From: Candidatus Rubrivivax defluviihabitans | GTDB lineage: Bacteria; Pseudomonadota; Gammaproteobacteria; Burkholderiales; Burkholderiaceae_C | Direction: 5' to 3' | DNA: 64,000 nt | NCBI GenBank assembly: GCA_016709385.1 | Contig: JADJMW010000010.1 | Coordinates: 1 to 64,000, forward strand | Shown here: piece after piece, positions 55,306 to 64,000 of the stretch | How the letters are laid out: each line of letters begins with the position of its first letter | How positions within the stretch are numbered: position 1 is the stretch's first letter | Position numbers and translations under genes: made by a program | Notes under the pieces: model-generated | What the model was told of the DNA's origin: nothing | What the model saw: the letters and a program-made list of their open reading frames with translations, nothing else | Database searches by the model: none

Positions 55306-56486
55306 TGTCGCAAGCGATCGCGGTCCTGAACGCAGGCTCGTCGAGCCTGAAATTTTCGCTCTTCGAGCAGGTGGGTGACGAGCTCGAGCTCACCCTGCGC
55401 GGCCAGGCCGAAGGCCTGCAGACCGCGCCGCGCTTCGTTGCCAAGAGCGCCAGCGGCGAGACCCTCTCCACCCACGCCTGGGACGACGGCAAGCGGCTCG
55501 GGCACGCCGACGCGCTGGACCATATCGTGGCCACCCTGCGCGGCCGGCTGGCGGGTACGCACCTGGCCGGCGTGGGGCACCGCGTGGTGCACGGCGGCCT
55601 GCTCTATTCGCAGCCGGTGCGCGTCGACGCCCAGGTGCTGGACGACCTGGCGCAGTTCATCCCGCTGGCGCCACTGCACCAGCCGCACAACCTGACGCCG
55701 ATCCGGCTTTTGCAGGAACGCCAGCCCGCGCTGCCGCAGGTGGCCTGCTTCGACACCGCCTTTCACCGCGCGCAGCCCGAATTGGCACAGATGTTCGCGC
55801 TGCCCCGGGAACTGCACGACGCCGGCGTGCGCCGCTACGGCTTCCACGGCCTGAGCTACGAGTACATCGCCTCGCGGCTGCCGCAACTGGACCCCAAGGC
55901 CGCACAGGGGCGCACCGTGGTGCTGCACCTGGGCAACGGCGCCAGCATGTGCGCGCTGGCCGGTGGCCGCAGCGTGGCCAGCACGATGGGCTTCACCGCC
56001 GTCGACGGGTTGCCGATGGGCACCCGCTGCGGTGCCATCGACCCCGGCGTCATCCTCTACCTGATGGACCAGCGCGGCATGGACGCGCGCGCCATCGAAA
56101 AGCTCATCTACAACCAGTCGGGGCTGCTCGGCGTGTCCGGCGTGTCCAGCGACATGCGCACGCTGCTGGCCAGCAAGGAGCCGCGCGCAGCGCTGGCGGT
56201 GGACCTGTACGTGTACCGCATCGGGCGCGAACTGGGTTCGCTGGCCGCGGCGCTGGGCGGTCTGGACGCGCTGGTGTTCACCGGCGGCATTGGCGAGAAC
56301 AGCGCCGAGATCCGCGCGCGCGTCTGCCGCCATGCGGCGTGGCTGGGGGTGGCGCTGGATGAAGTCGCCAACCAGGCCGGCGGCCCGCGCATCAGCACGG
56401 CCGCCAGCGCGACGACGGCCTGGGTGCTGCCCACCAACGAGGAACTGATGATCGCGCGGCACACGCGCCGCGTCCTCGGCAGCTAG
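55305..56486 (+). CDS. ackA: Acetate kinase
   Basis: 393 residues, a normal length for AckA. It interconverts acetyl phosphate + ADP and acetate + ATP. Motifs are AVLNAGSSSLKFSLF (phosphate-1), GHRVVHGG, ACFDTAFHR, RRYGFHGLSYEYI, VVLHLGNGASMCAL, TMGFTAVDGLPMGTRCG and FTGGIGENSAEIR (phosphate-2). It overlaps pta by one base, so the two are coupled. The ORF is intact, in contrast to pta. Confidence 0.95.
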   Translation: MSQAIAVLNAGSSSLKFSLFEQVGDELELTLRGQAEGLQTAPRFVAKSASGETLSTHAWDDGKRLGHADALDHIVATLRGRLAGTHLAGVGHRVVHGGLLYSQPVRVDAQVLDDLAQFIPLAPLHQPHNLTPIRLLQERQPALPQVACFDTAFHRAQPELAQMFALPRELHDAGVRRYGFHGLSYEYIASRLPQLDPKAAQGRTVVLHLGNGASMCALAGGRSVASTMGFTAVDGLPMGTRCGAIDPGVILYLMDQRGMDARAIEKLIYNQSGLLGVSGVSSDMRTLLASKEPRAALAVDLYVYRIGRELGSLAAALGGLDALVFTGGIGENSAEIRARVCRHAAWLGVALDEVANQAGGPRISTAASATTAWVLPTNEELMIARHTRRVLGS

Positions 56487-56638
56487 CTTCCGTTGCAGGC
56501 CGCTACGGACGCACGCCTGGCCGGGCAGCCGGGAGACAGGCAACGGTTCGTGCAAGGCACGCGTCAGGCTCGACCGCCGGCAGGGGCCAAAATCACGATT
56601 CGAACAAGCCAGAGGCGGACGAGGAGTCCGAAACAACG

Positions 56639-57169
56639 ATGGATGATCAAGACGATGGCGCCAAGGTCGGGCTGTGGGTGGTGCTGGGCATCATCACGCT
56701 GTTGCTCTTCGGGCTGATCGGCGGGCTGGCGATCCGGGCCACGAATGCCAAGCACGCGGTCAAGCCGGTGGCCGTGGCGGCGACGCCGGCGGCCGTGCCC
56801 GCCGCAGCGGCCGTCGCCGAGGCTGATGTGCTGGTCGACGTACCGCTGTCCGGCGAGATCGTCGCCCGGGTGTTCTTCGAAATCGACAAGGCCGAACTGG
56901 ACGCCGCTGCCGGCGCCGAACTGGCCGCTGCGGTCAAGGCCTTGGCCGATGCGCCGTCCAGGAAGCTGGTGATCGCCGGCTTCCACGATCCGAGCGGCGA
57001 CCCGGCCCACAACGCCGATCTGGCCAAGCGGCGGGCCATGGCCGTGCGCGCCGCGCTCACCGGGCAGGGTGCGGATGCTGCCCGCGTGCAGTTGCGCAAG
57101 CCGGAGCAGACCGCCCTGGGAGGGCCGCCCGAAGAAGCCCGTCGCGTCGAAGTGCGTCTGGTCGACTGA
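56639..57169 (+). CDS. OmpA-family protein with N-terminal membrane anchor
   Basis: 176 residues. One membrane helix near the N-terminus (VGLWVVLGIITLLLFGLIGG), an Ala/Val/Pro-rich linker and an OmpA C-terminal domain (about 75-176): VARVFFEIDKAELDA, KLVIAGFHDPSGDPAHNADLAKRRA. This domain binds peptidoglycan. Instead of an outer-membrane barrel it has an inner-membrane anchor, like MotB- or YiaD-type proteins. It is 152 bases downstream of ackA, with no evident promoter. Role unknown. Confidence 0.82.
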   Translation: MDDQDDGAKVGLWVVLGIITLLLFGLIGGLAIRATNAKHAVKPVAVAATPAAVPAAAAVAEADVLVDVPLSGEIVARVFFEIDKAELDAAAGAELAAAVKALADAPSRKLVIAGFHDPSGDPAHNADLAKRRAMAVRAALTGQGADAARVQLRKPEQTALGGPPEEARRVEVRLVD

Positions 57170-57437
57170 CCGAGGCCGGCGCTCCGGCCCCCGGGCCGCG
57201 GCTGCTGCACCGGCCTCGCGCAGACCTTCTCGACGCCGGATCGCCAGGAAACAAAGCCTCGGCGGCCAGGATGTCGATCTTTTGCAGGCCCAGTTGCCGC
57301 CCGATGCGTGCGCTCAAGCGGTTGCCCAGGGCTCAGCGATCAGGCACGGGTGCCGAAAGTTCGTCGCGGTCTTCGAGCGGAAGGGGATCGACTTTGAAAG
57401 CTTTGGCTGATGCTGCCCCGAGCCTGAACAGCCGCCG

Positions 57438-58196
57438 TCACTTCGGCGCCAGCCGAATGGCGCCGTCGAGCCGGATCACCTCGCCGTTGAGCATGTCGTT
57501 CTCGATGATGTGCTTCACCAGCTTGGCATAGTCGGCCGGTGTGCCCAGCCGGCTGGGGAAGGGCACGCTGGCGGCCAGCGCCTCCTGCACTTCCTTGGGC
57601 ATGCCGAACATCATGGGTGTGCCGAAGATGCCGGGCGCGATGGTCATGTTGCGGATGCCGTTGCGCGCCAGGTCGCGAGCGATGGGCAGCGTCATGCCGA
57701 CCACGCCGCCCTTGCTGGCGCTGTACGCGGCCTGGCCGATCTGGCCATCGTAGGCGGCCACGCTGGCGGTGCTGATGAGCACGCCGCGCTCGCCTGTGGC
57801 TTCGGGCTCGTTCTTCGCCATCGCCTCGGCGGCCAGGCGGATCATGTTGAAGCTGCCGATCAGGTTGACGGTGATCGTCTTCGTGAACACCGCCAGCGGG
57901 TGCGCGCCGTCCTTGCCCACGGTCTTCACCGCCGGCGCGATGCCGGCGCAGTTGACCAGGCCCATCAGCTTGCCCAGGCCCAATGCCGCGGCCACGGAGG
58001 CCTGGCCATCGGCCTCCTGGCTGACGTCGCACCGGACGAAGACGCCGCCGATCTCGGCGGCAATGGCCTGGCCGCGCTCGACCTGCAGGTCGGCAATGAC
58101 CACCTTGCCGCCTTCGGCGGCCAGCATGCGTGCCGTGCCTTCGCCCAGGCCCGATGACCCGCCGGTGACGATGAAGACCTTGCCTGCGATTTCCAT
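57438..58196 (-). CDS. Short-chain dehydrogenase (3-hydroxyacyl-CoA dehydrogenase type II / HSD17B10-like)
   Basis: 252 residues. Rossmann motif FIVTGGSSGLGEGTARML, the VIADLQVERGQA segment (Asp selecting NAD), the LVNCAGIAPAVKTVGKDGAH stretch, catalytic Ser in VLISTASVAAYDGQIGQAAY with Tyr-x3-Lys (YSASKGG), and PGIFGTPMMFGMPKEVQEA. The last stretch is characteristic of type II 3-hydroxyacyl-CoA dehydrogenases. It could oxidise 3-hydroxyacyl-CoA in fatty-acid or branched-chain degradation. It lies 26 bases downstream of adk on the same strand. Confidence 0.87.
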   Translation of the reverse strand: MEIAGKVFIVTGGSSGLGEGTARMLAAEGGKVVIADLQVERGQAIAAEIGGVFVRCDVSQEADGQASVAAALGLGKLMGLVNCAGIAPAVKTVGKDGAHPLAVFTKTITVNLIGSFNMIRLAAEAMAKNEPEATGERGVLISTASVAAYDGQIGQAAYSASKGGVVGMTLPIARDLARNGIRNMTIAPGIFGTPMMFGMPKEVQEALAASVPFPSRLGTPADYAKLVKHIIENDMLNGEVIRLDGAIRLAPK

Positions 58197-58222
58197 GGTG
58201 TCGCTTTCCTCGGGTTGCTGGT

Positions 58223-58880
58223 TCAGCCTGCCAATGCCGCCATCACACGGGCGGCGATCTCCTCGACGCTGCCGGTGCCGCTGACACGCACCAGACGCGG
58301 TGCCGCGGCATCGCCGCCGGCGGCCCACTGGGCGTAGTAGTCGATCAGCGGGCGCGTCTGGTCGCGGTAGATCTGCAGCCGCTTGCGCACGGTGTCTTCC
58401 TTGTCGTCGTCGCGCTGGATCAGCGGCTCGCCGGTGGCGTCGTCGCGGCCTGCCACCTTGGGCGGGTTGTACTTGACGTGGTAGGTGCGGCCCGAGGCCA
58501 GGTGCACGCGGCGACCGCTCATGCGTTCGATGATGGCTTCTTCCGGGCACGTCGATTTCCAGCACCACGTCGATCTTCACGCCGGCGGCCTTCATGGCGT
58601 CGGCTTGCGGCAGGGTGCGCGGAAAGCCGTCGAAGAGAAAACCGCTGGCGCAGTCAGGCTGCGTCAGGCGCTCCTTCACCAGGCCGATGATGATGTCGTC
58701 GCTGACCAGGCTGCCGCCATCCATGGTCTTCTTCGCCGCCAGGCCCATGGCGGTGCCGGCCTTGACGGCCGCGCGAAGCATGTCGCCGGTGGAGATTTGC
58801 GGGATGCCGAACTTCTGGCAGATGAACGCGGCCTGCGTGCCCTTGCCGGCGCCGGGGGCGCCCAGAAGAATCAGTCTCAT
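58223..58880 (-). CDS. adk: Adenylate kinase, frameshifted
   Basis: Adk converts AMP + ATP to 2 ADP and is essential. Motifs: P-loop LLGAPGAGKGTQA, AMP site ISTGDMLRAAVKAGT, FLFDGFPRTLPQAD, then the LID MSGRRVHLASGRTYHVKYNP and the IQRDDDKEDTVRKRL segment. The frame breaks near 58549, between VLEIDVP and EEAIIERMSG, explained by one extra C in GTGCCCGGAAG. Joined length about 218 residues, the normal long-LID form. Since the gene is essential the break is almost certainly a sequence error. It is the sixth gene of the exbB-to-adk run. Confidence 0.93.
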
Positions 58881-58970
58881 CAGTGTTCTCGGTGGTATGG
58901 CTCGTTGGGCGCCGCGCGCGCCATGCGCCCTGGCGCGTCTCGAAACGAGAATAGCACGCAGTGCCAGACG

Positions 58971-59742
58971 TCAAGCTGACGCCGCGGCTGCCGCAAACAG
59001 GGCCCGCACGCGGGCCAGATCCTCGGGTGTGTCGACGCCCGGCCCGGGGCCGTGTGCGGCCACGTGCACGGCGATGCGCTCGCCGTGCCAGAGCACGCGC
59101 AGCTGCTCGAGCGCCTCGCACTGCTCCAGCGGCGCCGGCGGCAGCGTGGGAAAGCGGCGCAGGAAACCGGCGCGGTAGCCGTACAGGCCCAGGTGGCGCA
59201 GCGGCGCTGGCACGGGCAGGGCGCTTACGCCGGCCTGGAAGCCGTCGCGCCACCAGGGCACGGGGGCGCGGGTGAAATACAGCGCGCGGCCGGCGGCGTC
59301 GAGCACCACCTTGACCACGTTCGGGTTCAGGAAGTCGGCCAGTTCCGCGATCGGGTGCGCCGCCGTGCTCATCACGCAGTCACGCCTGTCCGCCAGCAAC
59401 TCGGCGCAGCGGCGCACCAGTGCGGGGTCGATCAGCGGTTCATCACCCTGCACGTTGACGACCGCATCGTCGCCCTGCAGGCCCGAGCCGCTCGCAGGCC
59501 TCGGCCAGACGGTCGCTGCCGCTGGCATGGTGGCTGCCGGTGAGCACCGCGGCCACGCCGTGCGCGGCGCAGGCCTGCACGATGCGCTCGTCGTCGGCGG
59601 CCACGACCACGCGCGCGGCGCCGCTCGACACCGCGCGTTCGGCCACGCGAACGACCATGGGCTTGCCGGCGATGTCGGCCAGCGGCTTGCCGGGCAGCCG
59701 CGTGGACGCCAGCCGCGCCGGGATCAGGACCGTGAAGTTCAC
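58971..59742 (-). CDS. kdsB: 3-deoxy-manno-octulosonate cytidylyltransferase, frameshifted
   Basis: KdsB makes CMP-Kdo for lipopolysaccharide. The start is a GTG at 59742 overlapping the Trm112-like stop (GTGA). Motifs: FTVLIPARLASTRLPGKPL, VVVAADDERIVQACAAHGV, SGSDRLAEAC, then VVNVQGDEPLIDPALV and YFTRAPVPWWRDG. The frame breaks near 59485 between ACERLG and LQGDDAVVN, apparently one missing base. Joined length about 256 residues, normal for the family. Confidence 0.92.
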
Positions 59743-59951
59743 TGCGCCGCAGTGGCCGCGGCCGCGTCGCTGTCGATCGTCGTGGCTTCGCTTTCCAGCA
59801 TCACCGGAATGCCGTCGCGGATATGGAATGCCAGACGGTCGGCACGACACAGCAGCGCGGTGGGGTGCAGGTCGGCATCGCGGCGCAACTCCAGCGGCCC
59901 CTTGCAGACGGGGCAGACGAGCAGGTTGACGAGGCGGTGGTCGAGGCTCAT
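59739..59951 (-). CDS. Trm112/YcaR-like small zinc-ribbon protein
   Basis: 70 residues: RLVNLLVCPVCKGPLELRRD then CRADRLAFHIRDGIPVML. It has the first Cys-x2-Cys and one later Cys of the zinc-ribbon-like family. Members lie almost always between lpxK and kdsB, as here, and may be chaperone or methyltransferase-activator proteins. It overlaps lpxK at its start (ATGA) and kdsB at its stop (GTGA). The C-terminus is an Ala/Asp/Thr tail. Confidence 0.9.
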   Translation of the reverse strand: MSLDHRLVNLLVCPVCKGPLELRRDADLHPTALLCRADRLAFHIRDGIPVMLESEATTIDSDAAAATAAQ

Positions 59952-60994
59952 GGTGGGGTGGGCGCGGGCAGCCAGGACATCAGCTCGCCCACGAGTGAAG
60001 CAGGAAGCGCCAAGTCTAGCGGCACCACCCAGACCTGCGTGGCGCCGATGTGCGCCGGGTCGATCTTGACCGCGTCCTTCTCGGTGGTCACGACCTCGGC
60101 GCTGCCGGCCGGCCAGGGCAGGGTGGCGTAATCGTGGTGGTCGGGCAGGGGCAGGCGGGTGATGGTCAGCCCGGCCTGCTCCAGCATGGCGAAGAACTTC
60201 TCCGGTGCGGCCAGGCCGGCGGCGGCCAGCAGCGGGCGGCCGCGCAGATGGGCCAGGGGCCGTGCCTCCTGGCGGCTGCCGGCCGCCCACGCCGCCAGCG
60301 GCCAGGCCAGGCCAGGCTGCGCCGGACCAGTTCGCCGGGCAAGCCCGTGCTGGCAACGCCCCCGGTGTAGACGATGCGCGTGCGCGCCGGCAGCGACTTC
60401 GGCAAGGGCTCGCGCAGCGGCCCGGCCGGCAGCAGCAGGCCGTTGCCGGCGCCACGTTCGTCGAACACCACCCATTCGGCGCGGCGCGGCAGGGCGTGGT
60501 GCTGCAAGCCGTCGTCGGAAACGATGACGTCGACTTCAGGATGCCGGGCGCACAGCGCGCGGGCCGCTGCCACGCGGTCGCGGCCCACCCACACCGGCAC
60601 CGCGGTGCGGCGGCGGATCAGCAGGGGCTCGTCGCCGACGTCCACCACCGGGTCGCGCGCCGCCACTTCGCGCGCACCGGCATCGCGGCGCCCGTAGCCG
60701 CGCGAGATCACGCCCAGGGTGCCAGCCGGCCGCCGAAAGAGCCTGCACGAGGGCGATCACGGTGGGCGTCTTGCCGGCGCCGCCGACGATGAAATTGCCG
60801 ACCACGATCACCGGCACCGGCAAGGCCTGCGGCCGCTGGCGCCGGCGCTGCCAGCCGGCCAGCGCGCGATACAGCCAGGACCAGGGGCGCAGCAACTGCG
60901 CCAGTGCGCTGGGCTGCGGCTGCCACCAGTGCTGCGCCAGCAGCGCCTCGGCGCGTGCGGCCAGCGTCGGCCCGCCCGTCACGGCCGGCGTCAA
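59948..60994 (-). CDS. lpxK: Tetraacyldisaccharide 4'-kinase, twice frameshifted
   Basis: LpxK phosphorylates the 4' position of the lipid A precursor at the inner membrane. The N-terminus has LLRPWSWLYRALAGWQRRR (membrane-associated) and the P-loop VVGNFIVGGAGKTPTVIALV. A break near 60715 leads to VISRGYGRR, DVIVSDDGLQHHALPR and VYTGGV. Another near 60312 leads to GRPLLAAAGLAAPEKFFAML and VVTTEKDAVKI. Joined length about 348 residues, the usual size. The start is a TTG at 60994 overlapping the exbD stop (TTGA). As lipid A genes are essential, the breaks are treated as errors. Confidence 0.88.
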
Positions 60995-61416
60995 CGGGGC
61001 GCGCCGTTGGCGGTCTGCGCGGCGAAGGTCAGGCGCGACAGGCCGGCCCGGCGCGCGGCGTCCAGCACGTTCACCACCGCCTGGTGCGCCGCCATGGCGT
61101 CGGCCGAGATGATGACCACCGTATCGGGCCGCCCGGCGGCCGCAGCGGCCAGTTCGGCGCTCAGCAGCTCGACGCTGCGGCCGTCTACCGCCTGGCGGTT
61201 GACGGCGTAGCGGCCGTCGCTGGACACCGAGACGACGACTTCGCCCGGCCGCTCGCGCAGCTTCTCGGCGTCGGCCGCGGGCAGATTGATCCGCAATTCG
61301 GTGAAGCGTGAGTAGGTGGTCGACAGCATCAGGAAGATCAGCACCACCAGCAGCACGTCGATGAACGGGATCAGGTTGATCTCCGGTTCCTCGAGGCGGC
61401 GGCGGCTGAACCTCAT
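60991..61416 (-). CDS. exbD: Biopolymer transport protein ExbD/TolR
   Basis: 141 residues: short cytoplasmic start MRFSRRRLEEPEINLIPFI, one membrane helix with the conserved Asp in PFIDVLLVVLIFLML, and a periplasmic domain. Works with ExbB to convert the proton gradient into energy for TonB- or Tol-type machines. No tonB gene is adjacent. It starts 13 bases after the exbB stop. Confidence 0.92.
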   Translation of the reverse strand: MRFSRRRLEEPEINLIPFIDVLLVVLIFLMLSTTYSRFTELRINLPAADAEKLRERPGEVVVSVSSDGRYAVNRQAVDGRSVELLSAELAAAAAGRPDTVVIISADAMAAHQAVVNVLDAARRAGLSRLTFAAQTANGAPR

Positions 61417-61429
61417 GGCCCGAGTCGGG

Positions 61430-62068
61430 TCAGTCCGGCGTGCGCACCGCGAAGCGCATCAGGTGCGGCACCATGCGCTCGGCGGCCAGTTCCATGACGA
61501 GCTGGAATTCGTCGACGCGGCGCCGGAAGTAGCGGTAGAACATCAGGGAGGGAATGGCGATCATGAGCCCGAAGGCCGTGTTGTACAGCGCCACCGAAAT
61601 GCCGTGCGCCAGTTGCTGCGGGTTGCCCACGGCGCCGGCGCCGGGTGCCTGCGAACCGAAGATCTCGATCATGCCCACCACGGTGCCGAACAGGCCCAGC
61701 AGCGGCGCCGCCGCAGCGATGGTGCCCAGCGTGTTGAGGTAACGCTCGAGTTCGTGCACGGCGCTGCGGCCGGCGTTCTCGAAGGCCTGGCGCAGCGCCG
61801 GTTCAGTGATGCGCGGCTCGGCCGTCACGCCGCGCAACCCGGCGGCCAGCACCGCACCCAGCACCGAGTTGTCGGCCAGCTTGTTCACCACGTCGGCCGC
61901 CGGCAGGCTGTTGCGCGTGACACCGATCACCTCGTCCAGCAGCCGGGGCGGCGCCACCAGGCTGAGCCGCAGGTGGTAGAGGCGTTCGATGACCAGGGCC
62001 AGCGCCACCACGGAGCACAGGATCAGGGGCCAGATCGGCCAACCGGCCGCTTGTATGATCGAAAGCAA
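61430..62068 (-). CDS. exbB: MotA/TolQ/ExbB proton-channel family protein
   Basis: 212 residues with three membrane helices: GWPIWPLILCSVVALALVIE, LNTLGTIAAAAPLLGLFGTVVG and GISVALYNTAFGLMIAIPSLM. The APLLGLFGTVVGMI motif with downstream Thr is typical of ExbB/TolQ. The start is read as TTG at 62068, as no ATG is near; this is uncertain. It heads the run exbB-exbD-lpxK-Trm112-kdsB-adk. Confidence 0.88.
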   Translation of the reverse strand: MLSIIQAAGWPIWPLILCSVVALALVIERLYHLRLSLVAPPRLLDEVIGVTRNSLPAADVVNKLADNSVLGAVLAAGLRGVTAEPRITEPALRQAFENAGRSAVHELERYLNTLGTIAAAAPLLGLFGTVVGMIEIFGSQAPGAGAVGNPQQLAHGISVALYNTAFGLMIAIPSLMFYRYFRRRVDEFQLVMELAAERMVPHLMRFAVRTPD

Positions 62069-62408
62069 GGGGTCTGGTGAACGTTCGAGTGGGGCTGAAA
62101 CGCCCGCTGCGGCGCGATTATGGCCGATCGATCGGCTACGGCAGCCGGCACCCGTCGAGGGCCGCTGGCGTGGCTTCAGGATATCCACCGAATCTGTGGA
62201 CAAGTTTGTGGGCAAGCACCCGGCAGCGTCGGCCCATTGGCAGTTTTGCTGCCCGGTCACCAGGTTGCTGAATAATTGAGCAACGAAAAATCCAGTCAAA
62301 TCAACGGTTTGCGCAAATGTTTCGGTTTCGTGACCGGCATCTTGCGCGGGCGGGCCTTGCGCTGCGCGCTTGTGGACTTCCAATGCCGCGCCAACCGGGC
62401 CTCTTGGC
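62069..62408. other. 340-bp divergent promoter region between exbB and xseA
   Basis: It must hold both promoters. The part 62270-62330 (TGAGCAACGAAAAATCC... CAAATCAACGGTTTGCGC) is the AT-richest and the best candidate. No clear -35/-10 pair or operator is identifiable, and no coding sequence is evident. Confidence 0.45.
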
Positions 62409-63712
62409 ATGATTGAGCCCGAATCTGCCCCGCTGCAGCGGCCGCCCTGGGGCGTGGCGGCGTTGCTGCTGGCCACCGGCGATGCCTTGGCCGCGCGTTT
62501 TGGCGCCGTCGCCGTGCGCGGCGAACTTTCGGGGCTGACGCGGGCGGCCAGCGGCCACTGGTACTTTTCGCTCAAGGACGCCGACGGTGCCCCCGCGCTG
62601 CTGCGCTGCGCGATGTTCCGGCGCGCCGCGGTGCTCGTGGACTTCGTGCCCGCCGACGGCCTGCAGGTCGAATTGCGTGGGCGCCTGGGCGTGTACGAAC
62701 CCCGCGGCGAACTGCAGATGGTGGTGGAGTCGCTGCAGCGGCTCGGTGCCGGCACCCTGTACGAGGAATTCCTGCGCCGCCGCGCGCGGCTGGAAGCGCA
62801 AGGCCTGTTCGACGCCGCGCGCAAGCGGCCGCTGCCGGCCTTCCCGCGGGCCATTGGCGTCGTCACCTCGCTGGGGGCGGCCGCGCTGCGCGACGTGCTG
62901 ACCACGCTGCAGCGGCGTGCACCTCAGGTGCGCGTGGTCCTCTACCCGACCCCGGTGCAGGGTGCCGAGGCGCCGGCCGCACTGGCCGCGGCGCTGCAGC
63001 GCGCCGGGCAGCGGCGCGAGGTGGACGCGCTGCTGCTGGTGCGTGGCGGCGGCTCGTTGGAAGACCTGTGGGCCTTCAATGACGAGCGCGTCGTGCGCGC
63101 CGTGGTGGCGTGCCCGCTGCCGGTGGTGTGCGGCGTCGGCCACGAGACCGACATCACGCTCGCCGACCTGGCGTCCGACCTGCGTGCGCCGACGCCGACC
63201 GCCGCGGCGGAGCTGGCGCGCCGGCGCGCCTGGAGGCGCTGGCGGCCCTGGGTTCACGCCAGGCCGTGCTGCAGCGCGTGCTGCAGCGCAGCCTGCAGAC
63301 GCGGGCGCAGCAGTTGGACACAGTGGCGTTGCGCCTGGACCGGCCGGCAAAGACGCTGCAATTGCAGGCGCAGCGGCTGAACGACCTGGCGCGCCGGCTC
63401 GGCCTGGCGTTGCGCCACAGCCGCGACTGGCACGCCCAGGCGCCGCAACGACTGGCACAGCGCCTGATGCGCGCGGCCGCGGCGCAGTTGCAGCAGCAGC
63501 GCCTGGCGCTGGCCGGCGCACAGGAAAGACTGCGGGCGCACGACCCGCACCGCGTGCTGCAACGCGGTTATGCCTGGGTCGAATCGGCCGACGGCCGGCC
63601 GGTGATTTCGGCGCTGGCCCTGCGGCCCGGGCAGGCGGTGCGCGCCGTGTGGGCCGATGGCCGCGCCCGCGCCGAGGTGTTGGACGTGGAGCCCCTGCCG
63701 CCGACGCCGTGA
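62409..63712 (+). CDS. xseA: Exodeoxyribonuclease VII large subunit, frameshifted
   Basis: XseA with XseB degrades single-stranded DNA. N-terminal OB fold (VRGELSGLTRAASGHWYFSL, FRRAAVLVDFVPADGLQVEL), catalytic core (AIGVVTSLGAAALRDVLTTL, LVRGGGSLEDLWAFNDERVV, VCGVGHETDITLADLASDLR, APTPTAAAELA) and C-terminal coiled coil. The frame breaks near 63225, after AAAELAR, and resumes as ARLEALAALGSRQAVLQRV. Joined length about 434 residues. ATG at 62409. The gene order with sodB next is a known one in this order of bacteria. Confidence 0.93.
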
Positions 63713-63763
63713 AACCCGGCTGCCTACAATGAACGGTATCGTCATTCAACGAGGATCCCTGCC

Positions 63764-64000
63764 ATGGAACACACGCTGCCCGCCCTCCCGTATGCCATCG
63801 ACGCGCTGGCGCCGCACTACAGCCGCGAGACGCTGGAGTACCACCACGGCAAGCACCACAACGCCTATGTCGTGAACCTGAACAACCTGCAGAAGGGCAC
63901 GGAGTTCGAGTCCCTGGCGCTGGAAGACATCATGCGCAAGTCCTCGGGCGGCATCTACAACAACGCGGCGCAGGTCTGGAACCACACCTTCTTCTGGCAT
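63764..64000 (+). CDS. sodB: Superoxide dismutase [Fe], 5' part
   Basis: The first 79 codons of an Fe/Mn superoxide dismutase, cut by the window end: MEHTLPALPYAIDALAPHYS, metal ligand His in LEYHHGKHHNAYVVNLNNL, and the second metal His in NHTFFWH. The YHHGKHHNAYV and AAQVWNHTFFW stretches fit the iron type. Ribosome site GAGGA lies 9 bases before the ATG. It removes superoxide in the cytoplasm. Confidence 0.93.
   Translation, partial: MEHTLPALPYAIDALAPHYSRETLEYHHGKHHNAYVVNLNNLQKGTEFESLALEDIMRKSSGGIYNNAAQVWNHTFFWH

Overview
The window is high-GC DNA, densely coded with short gaps, from a betaproteobacterium of the order Burkholderiales; the protein content suggests the Rubrivivax/Leptothrix/Methylibium side, but genus is inference. 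The clearest marker is the right end, where exbB-exbD-lpxK-Trm112-kdsB-adk diverges from xseA-sodB, an order typical of that group. The sequence carries many one-base indels, including in adk, kdsB, lpxK and xseA. Most broken frames are therefore probably consensus errors and are annotated as single genes with a frameshift.

Layout. 0-1.2 kb: tail of a phosphate acetyltransferase gene and fabI, both heavily frameshifted. 1.2-4.6 kb: a patatin/beta-barrel protein and a DUF4105 protein. 5.1-8.3 kb: DUF3302-HlyD-NodT efflux operon. 8.4-10.8 kb: a CYTH protein and a CYTH-exopolyphosphatase fusion. 10.87-11.07 kb: a scar joining the 3' ends of two deleted genes. 11.2-16.1 kb: a second export operon (bile-acid-type symporter, NodT, HlyD, DUF2955). 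16.1-22.9 kb: Ca2+/H+ antiporter and a three-subunit cytoplasmic molybdoenzyme whose flavoprotein is a NuoF-GltD-ferredoxin fusion. 23.0-29.7 kb: hydroxybutyrate/PHB module (CoA-transferase, bdhA, phosphotransacetylase, GntP permease, CBS protein, patatin, receiver protein).

30.0-36.9 kb: a compact set of exported proteins behind a divergent AraC gene: a Tat-exported DszB-like protein, a secreted rhodanese, an enoyl-CoA hydratase with a signal peptide, and a Tat-exported ferredoxin-nitroreductase cut in two by an IS4-family element. 37.4-48.1 kb: glucan and polyphosphate genes (GH63-like glucosidase, glgX, ROK polyphosphate-glucokinase-like protein, NarX/NarL-type two-component pair, SulP transporter, PPK2). 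48.4-56.5 kb: acetyltransferase, membrane protein, second AraC, DUF3141 (PhaC-like) protein, outer-membrane barrel behind an FNR-like box, and pta-ackA. 56.6-64 kb: OmpA-type protein, SDR dehydrogenase and the envelope/housekeeping operon named above.

How it fits together: much of 8-57 kb handles carbon and energy reserves (PHB, glucan, polyphosphate, acetyl phosphate), which would suit a facultative organism facing fluctuating oxygen. An exactly 45-bp element occurs three times (29814, 37298, 43107). Two copies share a TAACCT hexamer at the same 18-bp distance and lie upstream of the PHB-side and glucan-side operons, so a shared promoter controlled by the two-component system is a reasonable hypothesis. 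Two copies also bracket the exported-protein cluster, the strongest candidate here for an undescribed system.
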